A DNA stretch of 40,224 bases from Rhizobium sp. CCGE 510 (GCF_000292525.1 NZ_AEYF01000034.1:1-40224), one strand, 5' to 3'. Numbered from the stretch's first letter, positions 16,798 through 24,840 are shown. Notes: generated by a model not told the origin, from the letters alone. Translations and numbers: made by a program.

Positions 16798-17772
16798 ATG
16801 GTCAGCATTGAAATGATTGTCGCCGCCCGCGCCCGTCTGCGCGGTCATATCAGGCGTACGCCGCTTCTCTCCTCCCCCTTCCTCAACGAAATCGCCGGCC
16901 GGCGCCTGTTCGTGAAGGCCGAATGCCTGCAGCATTCCGGTTCGTTCAAATTTCGCGGTGGCTGGTCGGCTGTCTCCGGCCTTGATCCGGCCGTGCGCTC
17001 AAAGGGCGTCATCGCCTTCTCCTCCGGCAACCATGCCCAAGGCGTCGCGCTTGCCGCCAAGCTGCACAATGTGCCCTCGGTCATCATCATGCCGAGCGAT
17101 GCGCCGAAGCTGAAGATCGCCAACACCCGCGCCTTCGGCGCCGACGTCGTCCTCTACGATCGTGTCAACGAGGATCGCGACGAGATCGGCGCGAGGCTTT
17201 CGGCCGAACGTAGCCTGACGCTGATCAAACCTTTCGACGAACCGTTGGTGATCGCCGGTCAGGGCACGACCGGTCTGGAGATTTCCGAGCAGGCGGAAGA
17301 GGAGGGCGTGACGTCAGCCGAGGTCCTCGTTCCCTGCGGCGGCGGCGGATTGACCTCCGGCATTGCGCTCGCTCTCGAAGCCAGCGCCCCCGGCTTTCGC
17401 GTCCGACCCTGCGAGCCCAAGGATTTCGACGACACCACCCGTTCGCTTGCCTCCGGCCGGATCGAACGCAATGCGTCGATAGCAGGCTCGATCTGCGATG
17501 CGATCCTCACGTCGCAGCCTGGTAACATCACCTTCCCGATCCTCAAGCGTCTCGCCGGCGCCGGCATCGTCGTCACCGACGATCAGGCGCTGCGCGCCAT
17601 GGCGCTGGCTTTCACCCGGTTGAAGATCGCCGTCGAGCCCGGCGGTGCGGTGGCGCTTGCTGCCGCCCTCTTTCATGGCGAAGCGCTGGAAAGCGACACG
17701 GTCGTCGCCGTTACCTCGGGCGGTAACGTCGATTCCGATATCTTCGCCATGGCGCTCGAACGCTTCGGCTGA
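16798..17772 (+). CDS. Threonine dehydratase / serine racemase-like PLP enzyme
   Basis: A 324-residue fold-type II PLP enzyme. Lys51 in SGSFKFRG is the Schiff-base lysine, SSGNHAQG binds the substrate carboxylate, PCGGGGLTSG holds the PLP phosphate, and VTSGGN lies near the end. There is no C-terminal ACT domain, so it is of the catabolic (unregulated) type: L-threonine or L-serine dehydratase, serine racemase, or the EutB-like enzyme of hydroxyectoine use. The ATG at 16798 with AGGA upstream is preferred to an open extension that has no family similarity. No ectoine gene is adjacent. Confidence 0.9.
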   Translation: MVSIEMIVAARARLRGHIRRTPLLSSPFLNEIAGRRLFVKAECLQHSGSFKFRGGWSAVSGLDPAVRSKGVIAFSSGNHAQGVALAAKLHNVPSVIIMPSDAPKLKIANTRAFGADVVLYDRVNEDRDEIGARLSAERSLTLIKPFDEPLVIAGQGTTGLEISEQAEEEGVTSAEVLVPCGGGGLTSGIALALEASAPGFRVRPCEPKDFDDTTRSLASGRIERNASIAGSICDAILTSQPGNITFPILKRLAGAGIVVTDDQALRAMALAFTRLKIAVEPGGAVALAAALFHGEALESDTVVAVTSGGNVDSDIFAMALERFG

Positions 17773-17880
17773 GACGTCGCACCGGCAGAGGTCGGCTCCG
17801 AACTTTGAATACCCCATTACTCCTCGGCGACCGTGAGGCCGCCGCTGACGATCCAGGAATGCGCCCGCAACATGCAGATA

Positions 17881-18777
17881 TCAGGCCGCTGTCCCGCGCA
17901 GCGCGCCATGGACCGACTGCAACACGAGTTCGGCAAGCCGCGCCGCCGCCGGCTGCAGTTCGGCTTCGGCTCGATGCAGGACCAGACCGAGCTTTGGCAA
18001 ATCAGGCAGGCCGATCGTCTCCGGCGCCAGCGGCCGGACCTTCGCCGGCAGGCCGATCGGTGTGCGGATGGTGATGCCGAGGCCGGCCGCGGCCGCTGCC
18101 CAGAGACCGCCGAGGCTGGGGCTGACAAAGGCGAGCCGCCAGGAAATGCCCGCCTCATCAAGTGCCTTGGTCGCAGCACTTCGCAACAGGCACGGTGCCT
18201 CCAGCGAAGCGAGCGGCATCGGTTCGCCGCTTGCGGCTTGCCAGCCGGACGCCCCTTCGGCAGGCCCGATCCAGCGCATCGGCACCTCGCCGATCCGTTC
18301 GCAATGCGAAGTCACCGTGCCGTCGCTCCAGGCAAGCGCCAGGTCGAGCTTGCCTGAGGTGACGCGCTCGAGCAGCTCGGCATTGCGCACCACCCGCGCC
18401 TCGATCCGGACCTTCGGATGGGCCCGCGCGAAGCGGCCGAGCACTTCGGGCAGCAGGTTCTCGCCGAAATCCTCCTGCAGACCGAGCCGCACCCAACCCT
18501 CCAGCTCAACGCTGTGCACGGCCGCAGCCGCCTCGTCATTTAGTTCCAGCAGCCGCCTGGCATAGCCGAGCATCGTCTCGCCGGCATCGGTCAGCGCCAG
18601 CCCGCGTCCCGCCTTACGAAAGATCGGCGTGCCCGCCTGCTCCTCCAGCTTCTTCAGCTGCGCGCTGACCGCCGAAGTGGAACGCCCGAGCCGCTCGGCC
18701 GCCTTAGCGAAATTGCCAAGCTCCATGCCGGTCGAAAAGGTCCGAAGCACATCGAGATCGAAGATCATCCGTCGCAT
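17881..18777 (-). CDS. LysR-family transcriptional regulator
   Basis: A 298-residue LysR protein. The winged helix is at 5-65 (FDLDVLRTFSTGMELGNFAK and STSAVSAQLKKLEEQAGTPIF), followed by the linker helix and an effector domain from about 92 (GWVRLGLQEDFGENLLPEVL). The ATG at 18777 has GGGGA seven bases upstream. The frame continues open to 19311 only because it lies antisense to the next gene. It is divergent from the tautomerase operon, the usual layout for a LysR and its target. Candidate operators lie in the 117-bp gap. The effector is unknown. Confidence 0.93.
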   Translation of the reverse strand: MRRMIFDLDVLRTFSTGMELGNFAKAAERLGRSTSAVSAQLKKLEEQAGTPIFRKAGRGLALTDAGETMLGYARRLLELNDEAAAAVHSVELEGWVRLGLQEDFGENLLPEVLGRFARAHPKVRIEARVVRNAELLERVTSGKLDLALAWSDGTVTSHCERIGEVPMRWIGPAEGASGWQAASGEPMPLASLEAPCLLRSAATKALDEAGISWRLAFVSPSLGGLWAAAAAGLGITIRTPIGLPAKVRPLAPETIGLPDLPKLGLVLHRAEAELQPAAARLAELVLQSVHGALRGTAA

Positions 18778-18790
18778 CGTATAATCCCCT

Positions 18791-18834
18791 TTTTCAGGAT
18801 CATTAATCCATAAATTTCTGATTTTCAGCATCAT
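18791..18834. promoter_or_regulatory. Pair of 13-bp direct repeats, candidate LysR operators
   Basis: TTTTCAGGATCAT (18791-18803) and TTTTCAGCATCAT (18822-18834) differ at one base and are 31 bp apart, about three helical turns. They fall between the LysR start and the tautomerase operon. No canonical T-N11-A palindrome was found nearer than AATC-N11-GATT between them. Binding by the LysR protein is inferred from position only. Confidence 0.5.
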
Positions 18835-18860
18835 CGTGCCGTGCGATGGTTCTACTGTCA

Positions 18861-18877
18861 AGGCCGACGAACGGCCT
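18861..18877. promoter_or_regulatory. Palindrome just upstream of the tautomerase start
   Basis: AGGCCG (18861-18866) and CGGCCT (18872-18877) are perfect 6-bp arms around ACGAA, seven bases before the GGAG ribosome-binding site. It may be an operator or an mRNA hairpin close enough to affect ribosome access. Confidence 0.4.
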
Positions 18878-18894
18878 GAACCATGGAGATCCCG

Positions 18895-19314
18895 ATGCCC
18901 TTCGTTCGAATTTCGCTCCGCAAAGGCAAGTCGCCGGACTATCTCGCAGCACTTGCCGACAACATCCAGCGCGCCTTGGTCGAGACCTTCGACGTGCCCG
19001 AAAACGACCGCTTCCAGGCCATTCATCAGCATGATGAGAACGAGCTGCTCTTCGACCGCAACTATCTCGCCGGTCCGCGCTCCGACGATTTCGTCTATAT
19101 CTCGATCACGATCGGCAGGCCCCGGACAGCCGAGATGAAGGCGGCGCTTTATCGGCGGCTCGCCGATCTTCTGGCGCAATCGCCGGGCCTCCGGCCCGAG
19201 GATGTGATGATCGTCATCAGCACCAGCGCGCCCGATGATTGGTCCTTCGGCGATGGCATCGCCCAGATGACCGACCCCGACTGGCGGCTGCGGACGGTCG
19301 GAGGCCGGCAATGA
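18895..19314 (+). CDS. Tautomerase-superfamily protein
   Basis: A 139-residue protein starting MPFVRISLRKG. The proline after the initiator Met would become the catalytic Pro1 of the 4-oxalocrotonate tautomerase/MIF superfamily. The ATG at 18895, rather than the one at 18883, places Pro next to Met and has GGAG six bases upstream, so it decides the start. The length is about double a classic 4-OT subunit, as in fused beta-alpha-beta types; the second unit may be PRSDDFVYISITIG. The first gene of a three-gene operon; its stop overlaps the cupin start (ATGA). Substrate unknown. Confidence 0.87.
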   Translation: MPFVRISLRKGKSPDYLAALADNIQRALVETFDVPENDRFQAIHQHDENELLFDRNYLAGPRSDDFVYISITIGRPRTAEMKAALYRRLADLLAQSPGLRPEDVMIVISTSAPDDWSFGDGIAQMTDPDWRLRTVGGRQ

Positions 19315-19715
19315 CCACTTTGAACCCGAAGACGATGACCGTCAGGCGCCCCGGCAGGGTGGTGCGCTCGCCGGAAGGCGTCGCAACGGCGCCTTTCTGG
19401 GTCGAAATGTTGCTCGACGGCGGGGCCGACGGTGAGAACACCGCCATGCGCGCCACACTCGATCCCGGCACTATCCGCCGCTGGCATACGCACCCCAGGG
19501 GCCAGTTGCTCTACGTGCTTTCGGGTCATGGGCTGTCACAGAACGAATGTGGTGCCGTCGAGGAACTGCGCGCCGGCGACGCCGTCTGGTTTGCCCCCGG
19601 CGAGCGCCACTGGCATGGCGCAGCCGATGACAGCCCTTTCAGCTATATCAGCATCCAGCCGGCCGAAAACGGCAGCATCGTCGAATGGCTGCAGCCGGTG
19701 GAGGCACGGTCATGA
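19311..19715 (+). CDS. Cupin-domain protein
   Basis: A 134-residue single cupin barrel. Motif 1 is RWHTHPRGQLLYVLSGHG with His59, His61 and Gln65; motif 2 is PGERHWHGA with His100 and His102. These fit a metal site in which Gln stands in place of the usual Glu. The start is the ATGA overlap with the tautomerase, and the stop overlaps the DUF4865 start in the same way. In this setting it may be an oxidoreductase or isomerase for a small metabolite. Members of this subfamily have no firm function that I can name. Confidence 0.88.
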   Translation: MTTLNPKTMTVRRPGRVVRSPEGVATAPFWVEMLLDGGADGENTAMRATLDPGTIRRWHTHPRGQLLYVLSGHGLSQNECGAVEELRAGDAVWFAPGERHWHGAADDSPFSYISIQPAENGSIVEWLQPVEARS

Positions 19716-20269
19716 TTGCCATGCAATACAGCTTCACCCTACCCGCCGATTACGACGTGTCGATCATCGATCGGCGTATCCGCGATAAAGGTCCGCTGCT
19801 CGACGGTTTTCCCAATCTCGGCTTCAAGGCCTATCTCAGTGCCCTTAAGGGCGAATTCGGCAGCCACGACAATCTCTATGCGCCCTTTTACCTCTGGCAA
19901 GAGCCGGAAGGCGTAAGCGATTTCCTCTGCGGCCCGGCTTTCCAAACGCTCATCGGCGCCTTCGGCTGGCCGCAGGTGAGGACCTGGATCGTCTGGCAGG
20001 CGGAAATCTCGCCTGATATTGCCGCGGCCAGATTTGCCACGCGCGATATACGGCATATCGAGCCCTACGCGCCGCTTGCCGAAATCCGCCGTGCCGACAG
20101 CGCGGAGGCTGCCGCCGACGTTGTGACCGGCGGCGCGCTCGCCTCGGTCTCCGGCTTCGAACCGACGACATGGACGCGGGTGCGCTTCAGGCTATGGAAA
20201 GAAATTCCAGAAATCGACGCGCACACGCAGGCCTATCGCGTCGGTCACCTGTCCCTGGCTCGAGCCTGA
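19712..20269 (+). CDS. DUF4865 family protein
   Basis: A 185-residue protein beginning MIAMQYSFTLPADYDVSIID, the start typical of DUF4865. No catalytic motif is evident to me. Repeated aromatic-rich segments (APFYLWQEPEGVSDFLCGPAF, GWPQVRTWIVWQ) suggest a compact alpha+beta fold, possibly related to dimeric ferredoxin-like monooxygenases. The ATG at 19712 overlaps the cupin stop. It ends two bases before the stop of the converging LysE-type gene, with no terminator recognisable between them. Confidence 0.85.
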   Translation: MIAMQYSFTLPADYDVSIIDRRIRDKGPLLDGFPNLGFKAYLSALKGEFGSHDNLYAPFYLWQEPEGVSDFLCGPAFQTLIGAFGWPQVRTWIVWQAEISPDIAAARFATRDIRHIEPYAPLAEIRRADSAEAAADVVTGGALASVSGFEPTTWTRVRFRLWKEIPEIDAHTQAYRVGHLSLARA

Positions 20270-20271
20270 GT

Positions 20272-20907
20272 TCAAGCGGTTGCCCGGCGATAAAAGGCGA
20301 GCGACCCGGCAAGCGCCAATAGCGCGCCGCCACAGGCACGCTCCAACCATAGGGCGCCTGAGGTTTTCAGGAACCGTACCGCCTGCGAGCCGAAGAAAGC
20401 GTAGCCGAACATGATGAGAAAATCGAGCGCGGCAAAGGTGAGCGCCAGCAGCGCATATTGCGTTGCCTGTGGCAGGACCGGATCGATGAACTGCGGCAGG
20501 AAGGCCGAGAAGAACAAATAGCCCTTCGGATTGGTCGCCGCGACCATGAAGCTCTTCAGCCCGATCGAGACGAGCGACGCCGTCCCCGAAGACGCCCCGG
20601 ACTTCAGCGCCGCATCGATTGTGCCCTTCGAGCGCAGCAGCATGATGCCGAGAAAGGCGAGATAGGCGGCACCCGCCCATTTCAGCATTGAAAACCAGAA
20701 TTCCGATGCCGCCAGCAAAGCGCCGAGGCCGATGGCGACGGCGCCGATCAGCACGAAATCGGAAAGCACCGCACCGATCATGCCAGCAGTCGCCCGGCGC
20801 AGGCCATGCCTCGAACCATTGGTCAGCGCCAGGAGCACCGTCGGCCCCGGCGTGGCGATGCCGACGAAGGAAACTGCCGCAAAAGCCAGAAGCGTGACGA
20901 TATCCAT
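20272..20907 (-). CDS. LysE/RhtB-family amino-acid or metabolite exporter
   Basis: A 211-residue membrane protein with about six helices. The family signature is FVGIATPGPTVLLALTNGSRHGL near 13-35; the central ATNPKGYLFFSAFLPQF is also typical of LysE/RhtB. The ATG at 20907 has GGAGGG eight bases upstream and yields the normal N-terminus; an extension to 20943 adds a non-hydrophobic leader. The family exports amino acids, homoserine lactone or analogues. It converges on the tautomerase operon, so a functional link is possible but not shown by co-transcription. Confidence 0.92.
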   Translation of the reverse strand: MDIVTLLAFAAVSFVGIATPGPTVLLALTNGSRHGLRRATAGMIGAVLSDFVLIGAVAIGLGALLAASEFWFSMLKWAGAAYLAFLGIMLLRSKGTIDAALKSGASSGTASLVSIGLKSFMVAATNPKGYLFFSAFLPQFIDPVLPQATQYALLALTFAALDFLIMFGYAFFGSQAVRFLKTSGALWLERACGGALLALAGSLAFYRRATA

Positions 20908-20975
20908 GATGATCCCTCCCAATCCAGGGATCAAAGCTTGCACGCATAGCAGCCGTTAGCAACATGGGCCTGTCA

Positions 20976-21019
20976 AAGAAAAAGCCCGCAGCCTCCGGTG
21001 AACTGAGGCAGCGGGCTTT
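20976..21019 (-). terminator. Rho-independent terminator after pyruvate kinase
   Basis: On the minus strand AAAGCCCGC and GCCTC pair with GAGGC and GCGGGCTTT (arms at 20981-20995 and 21005-21019, one A/A mismatch), followed by TTTTTCTTT. It sits about 20 bp after the pyk stop. Confidence 0.9.
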
Positions 21020-21037
21020 CGAACGGATGCGATTGGA

Positions 21038-22477
21038 TCAGACGCCGCTTTGGCCGTCGGAGCCGATATAGGCAATGCGGATCATGTTGGTGGCGCCGGG
21101 CGTACCGAGCGGCACGCCAGCCGAGATGATGATGCGGTCGCCCGGCTTGCCGAAACCTTCGTCGGCGACGATGCGGCAGGCGCGGTTGACCATGTCGTCG
21201 AGATCGGTCGCGTCGTGGGTGACGACGCAATGCAGGCCCCAGACGACCGCAAGGCGGCGCGCCGTCTTGATGATCGGCGACAGTGCCAGGATCGGCACCT
21301 GCGGCCGCTCGCGCGAGGCGCGAAGGCCCGTCGTGCCCGACGAGGTGTAACAGACGATCGCCGACAGCTTCAGCGTTTCAGCGATCTGACGGGCAGCAAG
21401 CGAGATCGCATCGGCGCCGGTCGCTTCGGGCTGGGCACGCTGGGCATAGATGATGCCAGGATAATGCGGCTCGCGTTCGATGGCGGTGGCAATCGACGCC
21501 ATGGTCGAGACGGCCTCGACCGGATAATCGCCCGAAGCCGATTCGGCCGAGAGCATGACGGCATCCGCACCTTCGAACACGGCGGTCGCGACGTCGGAAA
21601 CTTCGGCGCGCGTCGGCACCGGCGAGGAGATCATCGATTCCAGCATCTGCGTGGCGACGACCACCGGCTTGCCCGAACGGCGGCAGGCGCGGATCAGCTG
21701 CTTCTGGATACCGGGAACCGATTCGAGTGGCATTTCGACCCCGAGATCGCCGCGGGCGACCATTAATGCGTCGGAAAGCTCGATGATTTCCTCGATGCGT
21801 TCGAGAGCCTGCGGCTTCTCGATCTTCGACATCAGGCCGACACGGCCGCGGGCGATCTTGCGCACTTCGGCGAGGTCATCAGGACGCTGGACGAAGGACA
21901 GCGCCACCCAATCGACATCGTCGGTTGCGAGTACGGCGTCGAGATCGGCGCGGTCTTTGTCCGTCAGTGCGCCGACGCCGAGCAGCGTGTCGGGAAGGCT
22001 GACGCCCTTGCGGTCGGAGATGCGCGTGCCCGAAATAACCGTTGTGACGATGCTCTTGCCGTCGCATTTTTCGGCGCGGAGCGCGAGCTTGCCGTCATCG
22101 ATCAGCAGGCGGTGACCGGGCTGCACCGATTCCAGGATTTCGGGATGCGGCAGAAAGACGCGGTTCTGATCACCGAGCGCTTCGTTATTGTCGAGCGTGA
22201 AGGTCTGGCCAGGCTTGAGGTCCACCTTGCTGTCGACGAATTTGCCGACACGCAATTTCGGTCCCTGCAGGTCGGCGAGAATGCCGATCGGCCGGCCGCA
22301 GCGCGCTTCGACCGAGCGGATGCGCTGGATCAGCGTACGCATCAGGTCGTGGCTTGCATGGCTCATATTGATGCGGAAGACATCGGCACCGGCCTGGTGC
22401 AGCTTCTCGATCATCGATTCCTCGGCGGAGGCAGGCCCGAGGGTGGCGAGGATTTTAATTTTGCGATTACGCTTCAT
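21038..22477 (-). CDS. pyk: Pyruvate kinase
   Basis: A 479-residue pyruvate kinase (PEP + ADP to pyruvate + ATP). It begins MKRNRKIKILATLGPASAEE. The active site includes RINMSHASH, the catalytic lysine in MSKIEKPQALE, the metal-binding MVARGDLGVEMP, and TQMLESMI. The C-terminal allosteric-type domain starts near 345 with IVCYTSSGTTGLRASRERP. The true start is the ATG at 22477, which overlaps the DUF1036 stop as TGATG, so translation is coupled. It has no good ribosome-binding site of its own. Confidence 0.97.
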   Translation of the reverse strand: MKRNRKIKILATLGPASAEESMIEKLHQAGADVFRINMSHASHDLMRTLIQRIRSVEARCGRPIGILADLQGPKLRVGKFVDSKVDLKPGQTFTLDNNEALGDQNRVFLPHPEILESVQPGHRLLIDDGKLALRAEKCDGKSIVTTVISGTRISDRKGVSLPDTLLGVGALTDKDRADLDAVLATDDVDWVALSFVQRPDDLAEVRKIARGRVGLMSKIEKPQALERIEEIIELSDALMVARGDLGVEMPLESVPGIQKQLIRACRRSGKPVVVATQMLESMISSPVPTRAEVSDVATAVFEGADAVMLSAESASGDYPVEAVSTMASIATAIEREPHYPGIIYAQRAQPEATGADAISLAARQIAETLKLSAIVCYTSSGTTGLRASRERPQVPILALSPIIKTARRLAVVWGLHCVVTHDATDLDDMVNRACRIVADEGFGKPGDRIIISAGVPLGTPGATNMIRIAYIGSDGQSGV

Positions 22478-22962
22478 CAATTCTGGCTTTCTTGCGTCCC
22501 TGGGGTGTCGGAGAGTTGGACCATCCAGCTACCCTGGCGGCCCGTATCATATTCCTTGAATCCCATCTTCTGGTAACCGCGGGCATAACAATCCTGCACA
22601 CCAGTGATCTTGAACTCGTTTTCCGCCACGCACATCTGCACGTCACCCGTCCATCGTCCCCCCCGGGCGGCGTCCTCTGCGTAGAGGTAATAATAACGCG
22701 ACTGCAACTCTCCCTCGATCAACGTGGCGCAGGTCGTTGCCGGCACCTGCCACCAGCCCTCGGTCATCCAGCCACCCTTGGCCCGATAGCCGATCGCAAC
22801 GCCGACCAGATTTTGCGTTCCGTTGCAGACGCGAAAATCGGCGCGTGCGGCATCTGCGATGAAAAACGGCATGATGACTGCAAGAGCGAACAGAGCGAGA
22901 CGGACCAGCGGTCCGGACCGCGTGAGGAAACTTGGCGCGGCTTGGATCAACACGGCTCCCAA
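22477..22962 (-). CDS. DUF1036 exported or membrane-anchored protein
   Basis: A protein of about 161 residues with an N-terminal hydrophobic segment (about 19-37) and a small mature domain typical of DUF1036. It holds RVCNGTQNLVGVAIGYRA, GWWQVPATTCATLIEG, SRYYYLYAEDA and WTGDVQMCVAENEFKITGV. Four spaced cysteines (about 46, 78, 109 and 123) could form disulfides, in keeping with the periplasm. The start is uncertain: TTG at 22962 has GGAG four bases before it, and a TTG at 22950 has GGGAG five bases before. No ATG is available. It is coupled to pyk by TGATG. Confidence 0.82.
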   Translation of the reverse strand: MGAVLIQAAPSFLTRSGPLVRLALFALAVIMPFFIADAARADFRVCNGTQNLVGVAIGYRAKGGWMTEGWWQVPATTCATLIEGELQSRYYYLYAEDAARGGRWTGDVQMCVAENEFKITGVQDCYARGYQKMGFKEYDTGRQGSWMVQLSDTPGTQESQN

Positions 22963-23163
22963 ATAGCTCCACGGTTATTCGTATCCGTGTCTTCTTGCGC
23001 CGCCGTCAAGCGAAAGTCAACGCAATGCTAATCGATTATATTTCCTTTCACAAACCGCCCGTCGAGGGTCCAACTCGACCTCTGCCCGCCTGCTGCGCTT
23101 GAACGTGGCGCAGACGCATGCGATCACTGCGACCGACTGCGCAATGACGAACGGCAATTCCTG

Positions 23164-23952
23164 ATGGACGACTTCCAATCCTTCGAAATCCTACCCGGCA
23201 AACATGACAAAGGCATGGTGATCCTCGCAGATCACGCGATGAACCGCCTTCCCGCGCGATATGGCCGGCTCGGTCTGCCGGACGCCGCCTTCGCCCGCCA
23301 CATCGCCTATGACATCGGCGTTGAGGGGCTGACGCGGCAGCTTTCGGACAGCCTTGGCGTGCCCGCGGTCCTTGGCGGCTTTTCGCGGCTGCTGATCGAC
23401 CCGAACCGCGGCGAAGACGATCCGACCTTAATCATGAAGATCTCCGATGGCGCCGTCATATCAGGCAATCATCCGATCACGCCGCAGGAATGGGACGACC
23501 GCATCGAAACCTTCCACCGCCCCTATCATCATGCCGTGGCCGCAACGATCGACAAGGTGGCGAACGCCACCGGCAGAGCGCCACTGGTACTGTCGCTGCA
23601 CTCGTTCACCCCGGCCTGGAAGGGCATTGCCCGCCCCTGGCACGCCGCCGTGCTTTGGGATAGCGATCATCGCGCCGTCGGCCCGCTGCTCCAGGGGTTG
23701 CGCGCCGACCCCGATCTTGTCGTCGGCGACAACGAACCCTATGACGGCGCGCTGAAGGGCGATACCATGTACCGGCACTGCATGATCACCGGCATTCCGC
23801 ACGCACTGCTCGAGGTGCGCCAGGACCTGATCGCAGACGGGGCCGGAATATCGGCATGGGCCGAACGCCTGGCGCCGATCTTTGCGGCGATGAATGCCGA
23901 TCCGGCCTTGCACGACTACGACGTCCACCTATCGCGCACCGGCCCCTATTGA
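23164..23952 (+). CDS. N-formylglutamate amidohydrolase family protein
   Basis: A 262-residue hydrolase of the FGase (HutG-like) family. Key segments are VILADHAMNRLP near 20-30, FSRLLIDPNRGEDDPTLI, a His-rich FHRPYHHAV, LSLHSFTP, and DNEPYDG, which together form the zinc and substrate site. The family removes the formyl or other acyl group from N-acylglutamate or similar. No hut gene is near, so a role in histidine degradation is not supported by context. The DUF1244 and GapR genes follow on the same strand. Confidence 0.9.
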   Translation: MDDFQSFEILPGKHDKGMVILADHAMNRLPARYGRLGLPDAAFARHIAYDIGVEGLTRQLSDSLGVPAVLGGFSRLLIDPNRGEDDPTLIMKISDGAVISGNHPITPQEWDDRIETFHRPYHHAVAATIDKVANATGRAPLVLSLHSFTPAWKGIARPWHAAVLWDSDHRAVGPLLQGLRADPDLVVGDNEPYDGALKGDTMYRHCMITGIPHALLEVRQDLIADGAGISAWAERLAPIFAAMNADPALHDYDVHLSRTGPY

Positions 23953-24015
23953 ACGACAGGCCTATTGATTGAAAGACCCCTGTTAAGAAGGGTCCCGGTG
24001 AAGAAAGGAAGCGAG

Positions 24016-24321
24016 ATGACCGCGCTTAACAGAACACAGCAGACCGAATTCGAGGCCGCAGCCTTCCGCCGCCTCCTCGCCCATCTTCGGGAACGCAGCG
24101 ACGTTCAGAATATCGACCTGATGAACCTGGCCGGCTTCTGCCGCAACTGCCTGTCGAACTGGTATCGCGAAGCCGCCGAGGCCGAAGGTGTCCCAATTAC
24201 CAGCGACGAATCGCGCGAGATGGTCTATGGCATGCCTTATGAAGACTGGAAGACTCTTCACCAGAACGAGGCCTCGCCTGTGCAAAAGGCTGCTTTTGAA
24301 CTGAACAACCCACACAAATAA
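24016..24321 (+). CDS. DUF1244 family protein
   Basis: A 101-residue protein; the ATG at 24016 follows AAAGGA. It contains the family core FRRLLAHLRERSDVQNIDLM and GFCRNCLSNWYREAAEAEG, with a paired CRNC cysteine motif, then YGMPYEDWKTLHQNEAS. The length and motif order fit DUF1244 well. No biochemical function is known to me. The CRNC pair might bind a metal or be redox active, but this is a guess. It lies between the FGase-like gene and gapR. Confidence 0.9.
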   Translation: MTALNRTQQTEFEAAAFRRLLAHLRERSDVQNIDLMNLAGFCRNCLSNWYREAAEAEGVPITSDESREMVYGMPYEDWKTLHQNEASPVQKAAFELNNPHK

Positions 24322-24413
24322 CCTAGGCGGCCGACAACAGGCTTGACCGTGACGCCGCTTCGCGGCAGTCACGTGCATCCAAAATCGATCACCCGAAAAA
24401 TCAGGAGAACACG

Positions 24414-24677
24414 ATGTCTGATGCTCATGGCGTCGCCCGCGATCAGCTTCGCGCTTTCATCGAGCGCATTGAACGGCTGGAAGAAGAGAAGAAGACCATC
24501 GCCGACGATATCAAGGACGTCTATGGTGAAGCCAAGGGAACGGGCTTCGATACCAAGATCCTGAAGAAGGTCGTGGCGCTGCGTAAGAAGGACGAGCAGG
24601 AGCGCATGGAGGAGGAAGCCATCCTCGACACCTACCTGCTCGCGCTTGGCATGATCGAGTCGCCGCCGGAAGGCTGA
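24414..24677 (+). CDS. gapR: GapR-family nucleoid-associated protein (DUF2312/UPF0335)
   Basis: An 87-residue charged helical protein beginning [20 protein letters not shown], with the family hallmark [19 protein letters not shown] (about 24-42) and a basic [13 protein letters not shown] helix. In Caulobacter, GapR encircles overtwisted DNA and helps topoisomerases during replication and transcription. The same role is likely here, given near full-length similarity in pattern. A clear AGGAG site precedes the ATG. A terminator follows at 24705. Confidence 0.93.
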   Translation: MSDAHGVARDQLRAFIERIERLEEEKKTIADDIKDVYGEAKGTGFDTKILKKVVALRKKDEQERMEEEAILDTYLLALGMIESPPEG

Positions 24678-24704
24678 TCCGCCGCGCATCGCTGAAAATC
24701 GACA

Positions 24705-24738
24705 AGCCGTTGGAGCGATCCGGCGGCTTTTCTTTTGG
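24705..24738 (+). terminator. Terminator after gapR
   Basis: GCCG (24706-24709) pairs with CGGC after the block TTGGAGCGATCCGG, followed by TTTTCTTTT. The stem is short. The same block recurs in inverted orientation at 24781-24817. Confidence 0.65.
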
Positions 24739-24780
24739 TCCGGGCGCGCGGCTAAACCGACATCGTGTCGCGTCCAACCG

Positions 24781-24817
24781 GCCAAAAAGAAAACCGCCGG
24801 ATCGCTCCAGCGGTTTT
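24781..24817 (-). terminator. Terminator after the DUF882 gene
   Basis: On the minus strand AAAACCGC pairs with GCGGTTTT (arms at 24790-24797 and 24810-24817), then TTTTCTTTTT. It lies 24 bp after the stop of the DUF882 gene and is an inverted near-copy of the gapR terminator. Confidence 0.7.
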
Positions 24818-24840
24818 TGATATTTCCACGATCGGCCGCC

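Noticed and set aside
18778..19311. Open upstream extension of the LysR gene
   Set aside because: It lies antisense to the tautomerase, and LysR proteins begin near the ATG at 18777, which has a good ribosome-binding site.
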